Of a DNA stretch of 37,955 bases, positions 31,864 through 37,955 are shown one piece after another (position 1 is the first letter of the stretch; each line of letters starts with the position of its first letter). A program made the position numbers and the translations under genes. Under the pieces are notes generated by a model. It was not told the origin of the DNA. It saw only the letters and a program-made list of their open reading frames with translations, and ran no database searches. The stretch is taken from positions 1 to 37,955 of the forward strand of contig JAFGLN010000107.1 of NCBI GenBank assembly GCA_016928025.1, written 5' to 3'. The stretch comes from Deltaproteobacteria bacterium (lineage in GTDB: Bacteria; Desulfobacterota; Syntrophia; Syntrophales; JAFGHS01).

Positions 31864-32388
31864 ATGAGACGACGACGATATCGACCCTCAAAATTGACGA
31901 ATATCGGAGACATATTACAGCCAGCCTTAAAAAAACGCGGCATACCCGTTCAATTCGAAGATAAGGATCTGAGAGACTTATGGCTAAAAGCGGTCGGCCC
32001 GACTATTGCCGCCCAATCCCGTCTGGAGAACCGGAAAAAAGACACGCTGGTCGTTAAAGTTTCTTCTTCTGTCTGGATGCAGCAACTTAGTTTCTTGAAA
32101 GAGGAAATTATTGAAAAAATGAACAACGTGTTGCCGGCTGGACCGATTAAAAAGATCCGCTTCCATATCGGGGAAATTTCTTCACCCATGCCGACTCAAG
32201 CGGCGTCTGAATTGTTCAAGACAGGACGCCCCTCTCCCTTAAAAGAGCGGGACAAGAAGATGATTGAAGAGACGACGGCTTCCCTTCGGGACCCGGAGCT
32301 CAAAGATATGCTGAAAAAATTAATGCTGAAAGAAATCACCCGGCGAAGGTTTATGGAGAAACAGTCCGTGAAAGGTCCTCGAAAATAG
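31864..32388 (+). CDS. DUF721 / DciA-like protein
   Basis: The 174-residue basic protein matches DUF721 (DciA), which in bacteria lacking DnaC acts as a loader of the DnaB helicase. The conserved core is LWLKAVGPTIAAQSRL, DTLVVKVSSSVWMQQLSFLK and a following helix that ends in IKKIRFHIG, with a charged, probably disordered C-terminal tail. It begins at ATG 31864 after AAAAGG. Its last 38 bases overlap, tail to tail, the 3' end of the methyltransferase gene on the other strand, leaving no space for a terminator between. Confidence 0.82.
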   Translation: MRRRRYRPSKLTNIGDILQPALKKRGIPVQFEDKDLRDLWLKAVGPTIAAQSRLENRKKDTLVVKVSSSVWMQQLSFLKEEIIEKMNNVLPAGPIKKIRFHIGEISSPMPTQAASELFKTGRPSPLKERDKKMIEETTASLRDPELKDMLKKLMLKEITRRRFMEKQSVKGPRK

Positions 32389-33133
32389 AGGCTACCTCCT
32401 CAGTATATCCCCCTTGATCAAGGTAAACATAGAGCGGTGGAAGAATTTGCAACTCCTCACGCCCCTCTTTAACCCCTTCCACCAGAACCAATTCCCCTTC
32501 CAGTCCGCGTTTTGAATGGACCATTCTCAACCTCTTGGGTTCCAGATGGGCGACCCGCATCCGGAAAAGGAGATTGACCATTCGCGAGGCCGGATAGATT
32601 AAAAAGACCCGTCCGGATTTTTTCAGTGCAAAATGCGCTGCCTTCAGAAAATCGCTGAGCGTTCCCTGAATCTCGTGCCTTGCGGAGGCTTTTTGTGTGT
32701 CAGGATTAATCCGCCCGGTCTTAAGTTTCCGGTAAGGGGGATTGGATACAACGATATCGAAGGAGTTTGCCCCGCAGAGGGCTTCCATCTTACGAACATC
32801 GCCCCGGATAATTGCCACGCGATCCACAAGCCTGTTTATTTGTACACTGCGATTGGCCATGTTGGCCATTTCTTCCTGAATTTCAACTCCGATGGCTTTA
32901 ATAAAAGACCATTTATACGTCAGCAAAATCACTATAATTCCGCTGCCCGTTCCAAGATCGAGGACCGTCCGATCATTTTTCTTTAAGCGTGTAAAATAGG
33001 CTAAAAGATAGGCATCCAGAGAATACTTATAACCGCTTCGGCTCTGAATGATGCGCAGATTTTTACCCAGGGCGTCATCCAGCGTTTCGCCATTCCTCAG
33101 CAAATTGGAATCATTCGGCGGATCATTGATCAT
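32351..33133 (-). CDS. TrmN6-like tRNA1(Val) adenine-N6 methyltransferase
   Basis: The product is 260 residues from ATG 33133 (GTG 33142 would add three). It is a class I SAM-dependent methyltransferase: LDLGTGSGII is the SAM-binding motif I, IGVEIQ is motif II, and SNPPYRK is the NPPY catalytic motif of N6-adenine and related amino-methyltransferases. GRINPDTQKASARHE after NPPY is the pattern of the YfiC/TrmN6 group, which methylates A37 of tRNA1(Val). Neither candidate start has a Shine-Dalgarno sequence. It is eight bases or so from the DUF1015 gene stop, so the two form an operon. RNA target specificity is inference from the family. Confidence 0.85.
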   Translation of the reverse strand: MINDPPNDSNLLRNGETLDDALGKNLRIIQSRSGYKYSLDAYLLAYFTRLKKNDRTVLDLGTGSGIIVILLTYKWSFIKAIGVEIQEEMANMANRSVQINRLVDRVAIIRGDVRKMEALCGANSFDIVVSNPPYRKLKTGRINPDTQKASARHEIQGTLSDFLKAAHFALKKSGRVFLIYPASRMVNLLFRMRVAHLEPKRLRMVHSKRGLEGELVLVEGVKEGREELQILPPLYVYLDQGGYTEEVASIFEDLSRTVSP

Positions 33134-33150
33134 GGTTCGCACGTTAAAAA

Positions 33151-34380
33151 CTATATTAGATGCACAAATATCCCGCTTCGCAATTTAGGTTCAAACCATG
33201 TTGATTTGGGAGGCATGATCAAACCTGCATCAGCCACGGCGAATAGTTGTTCCATCGTCGTCGGAAATAAGGAAAACGCGACGGTATATGCTCCTGAATC
33301 AACCATCTTTTCCAACGCTTCCACGCCTTTTATGCCACCGACGTAATCGATCCTCGCATCCGTCCTTGGATTCTGTATCCCTAAAACCGGCTCCAGCAGG
33401 TTATTCTGTAAAATATAAACATCCAGACGACGAACCAGGTCGTCCGCATCATAAGTTCCGGCTTTAGGGGTCAATCTATACCATCGGCCCCGCAAATACA
33501 TATCGAAGTCATGGAATTTACGTGGTAATTTCTCTTTAAAAAGAGGGTAAATATCGAATGTCTGCCCTACCCGGCTTAAAAATTCTTCTTCGCCAAGACC
33601 GTTCAAATCTTTTACGACACGGTTGTATTCCATGATCCGCAGCTGGTTATCGGGAAATAAAACGGCCAACATATGGTTGTAGGCTTTGTCCCCTCGATGG
33701 GTCGGATTTTGCTCTTGCCGCTGTCGGGCCACGGCCGCCGCTGCTGCCGCCCGATGATGGCCGTCAGCAATATAGAGGGTATCGACCTTGGCAAAATTTA
33801 AAATGAGTTCGTGAATGTCCTTGTCGTCATCAATAATCCAGACGGTATGCAATATGCCGTTATCAGAGACAAAATCATATTCGGGTGAACCGGCGACGAC
33901 TTTTTCCATTATCTTATCAATATTCGGCACCGATCTGTAAGTCATAAAAACCGGGCCGGTATGAGCGTTGACCGCCGAGACATGATCGATACGGTCTTTC
34001 TCTTTGTCCGCCTTCGTCATTTCATGCTTTTTGATACGGCCGGTTTCATATTCGGAAACGCTGACGCCTCCCACAATGCCGTATTGTTCATGGCTCACCA
34101 TCTTTTGCCGATAAATGTAAAAGCAGGCTTTTTCGTCCTGAAATAAAGAACCCTCATCAATCATTTTTTGGAGATTCCGTGCAGCCAGGTCATATGCATT
34201 TTTCTGGGAAGATTCAGACAGATCGACCTCTGATCTTTCCACATGGAGGAAGCTTAGTGGATTATTTTCAACCATACTTTTTGCTTCCTCCAGACTCATG
34301 ACGTCATAAGGCAGAGAAGCAACCGCCTGCACTAATTTTTTCTGCGGCCTTAAGGCTCTAAATGGAATAACATCGGACAT
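33151..34380 (-). CDS. DUF1015 family protein
   Basis: A 409-residue protein of the DUF1015 family, which is widespread in anaerobes and without an established reaction to my knowledge. Conserved segments are IPFRALRP near the start, SLPYDVMSLEEA, FLHVERSE, GIVGGVSVSEYETGRIKKHE (KHE strongly conserved), the most striking YIADGHHRAAAAAAV (205-210 ADGHHR) and a C-terminal FSLFPTTMEQLFAVADAG. The HE and ADGHH elements look like metal or nucleotide ligands of a kinase- or hydrolase-like fold. The start at 34380 has AAGGAG eight bases upstream. It leads the two-gene unit with the methyltransferase. Confidence 0.88.
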   Translation of the reverse strand: MSDVIPFRALRPQKKLVQAVASLPYDVMSLEEAKSMVENNPLSFLHVERSEVDLSESSQKNAYDLAARNLQKMIDEGSLFQDEKACFYIYRQKMVSHEQYGIVGGVSVSEYETGRIKKHEMTKADKEKDRIDHVSAVNAHTGPVFMTYRSVPNIDKIMEKVVAGSPEYDFVSDNGILHTVWIIDDDKDIHELILNFAKVDTLYIADGHHRAAAAAAVARQRQEQNPTHRGDKAYNHMLAVLFPDNQLRIMEYNRVVKDLNGLGEEEFLSRVGQTFDIYPLFKEKLPRKFHDFDMYLRGRWYRLTPKAGTYDADDLVRRLDVYILQNNLLEPVLGIQNPRTDARIDYVGGIKGVEALEKMVDSGAYTVAFSLFPTTMEQLFAVADAGLIMPPKSTWFEPKLRSGIFVHLI

Positions 34381-34537
34381 TCACTATTCTCCTTGCGTGG
34401 CATTCATAATATATTGACACTTCTGCATAAATGATTGTCAAAATGATAAAAGAAATTCTTTTATACCGGGAATTTTATGAGAAAGGCAAAAGTTGACCTG
34501 CTTTTATACTGTTTTGTTCATTTAAACAACTGATTTT

Positions 34538-34566
34538 AAGATGCTCATCAGCTGATCGATCATCTT
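34538..34566. repeat. Extended dyad after argC
   Basis: A near-palindrome of 29 bases centred on CAGCTG: AAGATGCTCATCAG pairs with its own reverse complement with one mismatch and one bulged base. It lies 36 bases past the argC stop on the minus strand. No long T run follows in that direction, so it could be a weak terminator or a binding site. Confidence 0.4.
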
Positions 34567-34601
34567 TTCTTCAAAAGCATGTATCCAAAGCCGATGTTGA
34601 T

Positions 34602-35549
34602 TCACGCATCAAGGCCGACGGATTCTTCGACCCCCAGCATGATATTCATATTTTGAACGGCGGCACCGGAAGCGCCTTTTCCCAGATTATCCAGCCTTGA
34701 CGCCAGCAGGACCTGTTTTTCGTTTCCAAAGACAAAGATATCAATCCTGTTGGTCTGATTGCACTCCGTAGGCGAAAGGAACCCGTTATCCAAAAAAGCA
34801 TCCGCCTCCAACGGAATAACTCGGACAAAATTTTCCGTCCCGTAATACTCAGCCAGTATTTCCCAAACATCTGACGCTGCTATCTTTTTCGGCAACAGGC
34901 GCGTCTCCAGAGGAATTGACACGACCATTCCCTGGTAAAAATTACCAACAATGGGTAAAAACATGGGCGGATATTTCAATCCCGTTATTTTCTGCATTTC
35001 CGGTAAGTGCTTATGCTTCAGGCTCAGGGCATAATGCCGCGGCCCATTGAATTCATCTTTATCAACATTTCCTTCATAAACGCCGATCAGCTTTTTGCCC
35101 CCTCCGCTGTAACCCGTAAGCGAATAGGCCGCAACAGGATAATCCAACGGGACAATGCCCTGTCTGATCAGTGGATAAAGGGCCATGATAAAACCCGTCG
35201 CATGGCATCCGGGATTTGTAACGCGTTTCGATTGCTTGATTTTTGATCGCTGTTCCGGATTAAGTTCGGGGATGCCGTATGTCCAGTCCCCCGCCGTCCG
35301 GAAAGCCGTGCTGGAATCAATGATTTTTGTCCTGCTGTTATCGATCATGGCAACGGCTTCCCTTGCCGCATCGTCGGGAAGGCACAAAAGAACGATATCG
35401 GCCTGATCATAAAACTTTTTCTTAATCTCCGTATTTTTACGATCCTGACTCGGTATCTCCAGGATTTTGATATCTTTCCTTGCTATCAGACGTTCATGGA
35501 TTTTTAATCCCGTCGTCCCTTCCTGACCGTCTATAAAAACATTGAACAT
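34602..35549 (-). CDS. argC: N-acetyl-gamma-glutamyl-phosphate reductase, short (type 2) form
   Basis: ArgC reduces N-acetylglutamyl phosphate to the semialdehyde with NADPH in arginine synthesis. The 315-residue protein starts MFNVFIDGQEGTTGLKIHERL (nucleotide loop G8-QEGTTG), has CLPDDAAREAVAMID, the active-site Cys C115 in NPGCHATGF, LTGYSGGGKKLI and a C-terminal SRLDNLGKGASGAAVQN. Length and the GQEGTTG/SGYSGGG pattern match the short ArgC type rather than the 340-350-residue form. ATG 35549 is chosen by family fit; AAAAGGGG lies upstream and the frame extends to 35633 in unlike sequence. No other arg gene is adjacent. Confidence 0.9.
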   Translation of the reverse strand: MFNVFIDGQEGTTGLKIHERLIARKDIKILEIPSQDRKNTEIKKKFYDQADIVLLCLPDDAAREAVAMIDNSRTKIIDSSTAFRTAGDWTYGIPELNPEQRSKIKQSKRVTNPGCHATGFIMALYPLIRQGIVPLDYPVAAYSLTGYSGGGKKLIGVYEGNVDKDEFNGPRHYALSLKHKHLPEMQKITGLKYPPMFLPIVGNFYQGMVVSIPLETRLLPKKIAASDVWEILAEYYGTENFVRVIPLEADAFLDNGFLSPTECNQTNRIDIFVFGNEKQVLLASRLDNLGKGASGAAVQNMNIMLGVEESVGLDA

Positions 35550-35698
35550 TTGGCAAATGACCCCTTTTTCATCGCTTGAATTTGCCGTATTATATGTCAA
35601 GGACATAAAAATGTCTACCGGATTGATTTTCATTTGCTTTTAAAGAATGGCCGGGAGGGGGTGGTTAATTTTACGGCATGCTGGGCGCGAGACTTTTG

Positions 35699-37732
35699 CT
35701 AACTAAGCGTTTCGCGGATTTTATCGCATAAATCCGCCAAGGCAAAAGGTTTTTGAATAAAGGTCCGACAACCTTTGTCCAATATTCTGATCGCCTGACC
35801 ATTCAGGCTGTATCCGCTGGCAAGAATGGCCCGAACCTCCGGTTTGATCTCTTTGATGCGGTCAAAAGTCTCTTCACCGCTCATGCCGGGCATAATCATA
35901 TCGACAATTATCAGGTCGATCTTCTCTTTTTTTGTTTTGAAAACCTCTATCGCCTCTTCACCGCTTTTTGCCGTAAAAACATTATACCCCATATTTTCCA
36001 GCATTTCCCTGGTCACATCCAGAATGAAATCTTCATCATCGACGATAAAGATCGTTTCCCGGCCTCTTGTGGGAACAGGATTAATCTTTGGCTTCTGTTG
36101 GATTTGCTTTTCCGAGGCAGGCAGGTAGATGTTAAATGTCGTGCCCTTGCCCCGTTCACTGTATACGTTGATAATACCTTTGTGCCCCTTGACAATGCCG
36201 TAAACCGCGGCAAGTCCCAAGCCGGTTCCTCTTCCCATATCCCGCGTTGTAAAAAAGGGTTCAAAGATCCGTTCTTTTGTTTTATCGTCCATCCCCAAAC
36301 CTGTATCGGTAACCGACACTTTTACGTATTTACCGGGGGGTGCGGCATGGAATTTTGAATACCCTTCATCCAGTTCGCAATTTCTTGTCTCCAGATAAAG
36401 ATGACCGCCGGAGGGCATGGCCTGCCAGGCATTTACATAAAGATTCAACAATAACTGTTCAATCTGACCTTGATCGACCTCCGAACACCAGAGATCATTT
36501 GCCAACTTATCATGAATGATAATTTCCTTTTTTGTCCTTCCAAACAATTGGGATGTCTTACTAACGATCTCATTAATATTCAAAGACTTCACTTCATAAC
36601 GCCCGCCCCGGGCAAATCCCAGCAGCTGTTTCGTTAACTCGGCACCGGTCCGTACTTGTTTTTCGATGGATTTCAGTTTTTCATAATGCGGATGGGTCGG
36701 TGATGTTTTCAATAACATCAGTGAAGCATAGCCCTGAATACCCATCAGAAGATTATTAAAATCATGGGCAATACCACCGGCCAGTGTCCCGATAGCTTCC
36801 ATTTTTTGCGATTGGTTAAGCTGTTCCTTTAACTTTATTCGCTCTTCCTCCAGTTTGATTCTATCGGTGATGTCCCGGCCGATTCCCCGGAAACCGATGG
36901 GTTTCCCGTCTTCATCTCGAACGACATCGACATCCAGCTCTATAGGACAAATCGTTCCATCTGCACGGACAATTTCATAATGCATGATTTTTGCGTGATT
37001 GTCGCCTGTCTTGTATAATTGATTGAATACCCTGAAGGCCTCCCGGGCTGATTCCGGTGTCGCATAGGCCCGGTAATTCAGTCCCATGATTTCATCACGA
37101 GTTCCCCCAAAGGTCGCACACAGGGCCTTGTTTAAAAATGTGATATTGCCGGCGAGATCGACTTCATAATAGCCGTTCGGAAGGTTGTCGATAATATTTC
37201 GATGCTTCTCTTCACTTCTTTTCAGATTCTCCTCTGCCTGTTTGCGCTCTGTAATATCCTGAACCAACCCTTCATAAGCCTCCATGCAACCTTGTTCATT
37301 CACATGGAGAACCGGCGTGTTTCTGACCCATCGCATGGTGCCGTCTTTGCGAATAATGCGATGCTCTATGGCAGACTCAATTTTGCCCGTCAATATACGG
37401 CGGGCGTGATCCTTAATTTTTTCTCGTTCTTCCTCAATAACCATGTTGATCCAAAGATAAGGGTCGGCGGCAAATTCTTCCGTTGCATAACCCGTAACTG
37501 CCAGACATCCCGGCCCGTGGCGGGTTTCAACAGCATGCCCCTCCTTTACAGTCACCGTATAAATATAATCCGTAGTGGCTTCGATCATGCGACGATAGCG
37601 TTTCTCGCTCTCAAGGAGAACATTGCCGGCCCCCTGTTTTAAACGGGACAATTCGGCCTTCGTTTCTTCAAGTCGCTTACGAAGAGTGTTCAGTTCATTA
37701 ATGAGTTGCCGCTTTTCCAGTTCCTCAGTCAT
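35699..37732 (-). CDS. Hybrid sensor histidine kinase with two PAS domains and a receiver
   Basis: A 677-residue soluble hybrid sensor with no transmembrane segment. In order: a coiled-coil (residues 1-45), PAS 1 (about 45-165, ending EGLVQDITERKQAEE), PAS 2 (about 175-290, ending GRDITDRIKLEEE), a dimerisation domain with phospho-His H323 in GGIAHDFNNLL, an ATPase domain with LLNLYVNAWQAM, DTGLGM and GRGTGLGLA, and a C-terminal receiver with DDED, phospho-Asp D611 in DMIMPGMSG, and K661 in QKPF. Signals are therefore probably cytoplasmic (redox, gas or metabolite), output by phosphotransfer to an unseen partner. ATG 37732 with GAAGG seven bases upstream is preferred over 37768. argC follows by 149 bases; a functional link is not evident. 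Confidence 0.92.
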   Translation of the reverse strand: MTEELEKRQLINELNTLRKRLEETKAELSRLKQGAGNVLLESEKRYRRMIEATTDYIYTVTVKEGHAVETRHGPGCLAVTGYATEEFAADPYLWINMVIEEEREKIKDHARRILTGKIESAIEHRIIRKDGTMRWVRNTPVLHVNEQGCMEAYEGLVQDITERKQAEENLKRSEEKHRNIIDNLPNGYYEVDLAGNITFLNKALCATFGGTRDEIMGLNYRAYATPESAREAFRVFNQLYKTGDNHAKIMHYEIVRADGTICPIELDVDVVRDEDGKPIGFRGIGRDITDRIKLEEERIKLKEQLNQSQKMEAIGTLAGGIAHDFNNLLMGIQGYASLMLLKTSPTHPHYEKLKSIEKQVRTGAELTKQLLGFARGGRYEVKSLNINEIVSKTSQLFGRTKKEIIIHDKLANDLWCSEVDQGQIEQLLLNLYVNAWQAMPSGGHLYLETRNCELDEGYSKFHAAPPGKYVKVSVTDTGLGMDDKTKERIFEPFFTTRDMGRGTGLGLAAVYGIVKGHKGIINVYSERGKGTTFNIYLPASEKQIQQKPKINPVPTRGRETIFIVDDEDFILDVTREMLENMGYNVFTAKSGEEAIEVFKTKKEKIDLIIVDMIMPGMSGEETFDRIKEIKPEVRAILASGYSLNGQAIRILDKGCRTFIQKPFALADLCDKIRETLS

Positions 37733-37955
37733 AAATACCTTCACAAGATCATATCGGATAAATGTCAATTCTTCAGTTTAGAGTGGCAGTGATTAAACAA
37801 AGCAGCACATTCACAATTCATGCCAAAATAAATATTTGACCATGCATTAAGATTGAACTGATATTATTTAATTCAACTTTCGCACACAATTAAAAGATTC
37901 TATCACTTTGTATTCTAACAACAAACGGCGATATTTTGCCAAGCAATTAGCCACC

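Noticed and set aside
1-37955. CRISPR arrays, tRNA and rRNA genes
   Set aside because: No regularly spaced repeats, cloverleaf signatures or rRNA segments were seen when reading the window; a tRNA scan was not possible.

Overview
The window reads as a chromosomal segment of a strictly anaerobic, syntroph- or sulfate-reducer-like Desulfobacterota (deltaproteobacterium; Syntrophales-like is my best guess). The reasons are two roughly 600-residue FadE5-type acyl-CoA dehydrogenases beside a racemase, the remnant of a cytoplasmic-type NiFe hydrogenase, a Thi4/short-ThiC/ThiDN thiamine operon, a KamA radical-SAM cassette and a PAS/PAS/His-kinase/receiver hybrid. The assignment is an inference from gene content; no rRNA or other phylogenetic marker is present.

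Layout. (1) 1-7,155: the 3' tail of a hemolysin III-like membrane protein, a GNAT-like protein, then a minus-strand group: HDAC-family amidohydrolase (TTG start), acyl-CoA dehydrogenase 1, a TIGR04076-type small protein with a consensus promoter, a decayed C-terminal scrap of an acyl-CoA ligase between hairpins, and acyl-CoA dehydrogenase 2. (2) 7,156-7,773: a 618-bp AT-rich divergent intergenic region. (3) 7,774-17,321, plus strand: an AMACR-like CoA transferase/racemase gene, then from two predicted promoters a tight ten-gene type II fatty-acid/polyketide-like cassette: fabD, acyl-CoA dehydrogenase, KAS III, FabA-like, fabG, FabZ-like, fabF, acyl carrier protein, PlsC-like acyltransferase and phosphopantetheinyl transferase. 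No enoyl reductase or thioesterase is present. (4) 17,453-23,495, minus strand: an orphan DUF47 protein; a four-gene cassette kamA - ATP-grasp - ATP-grasp - GNAT; and a class I aminotransferase. (5) 23,496-25,750: a hydrogenase fragment (pseudogene), mutM, and a 469-bp internally deleted insertion element with perfect 17-bp terminal inverted repeats. (6) 25,752-32,388, plus strand: a TPP riboswitch with intrinsic terminator, then thiN (pyrophosphokinase), thiDN, thi4, thiC, CCA/poly(A) nucleotidyltransferase, a cupin and a DciA-like protein. (7) 32,351-37,732, minus strand: TrmN6-like methyltransferase (tail-to-tail overlap with the DciA-like gene), DUF1015 protein, short-type argC, and a hybrid sensor kinase.

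How the parts may work together. The FAS-like cassette carries its own carrier, carrier-activating enzyme, loading enzyme, condensing enzymes, reductase, two dehydratases and a membrane acyltransferase, so it looks like a self-contained machine for a special acyl chain handed to a lipid; the embedded acyl-CoA dehydrogenase stands where an enoyl reductase would be expected. The kamA cassette looks like a small pathway that makes a beta-amino acid (probably beta-lysine), ligates it with one or two ATP-grasp enzymes and acetylates the result. These two cassettes are the best candidates for undescribed biology. The thiamine operon is complete enough to be interpreted confidently and is controlled by the riboswitch.
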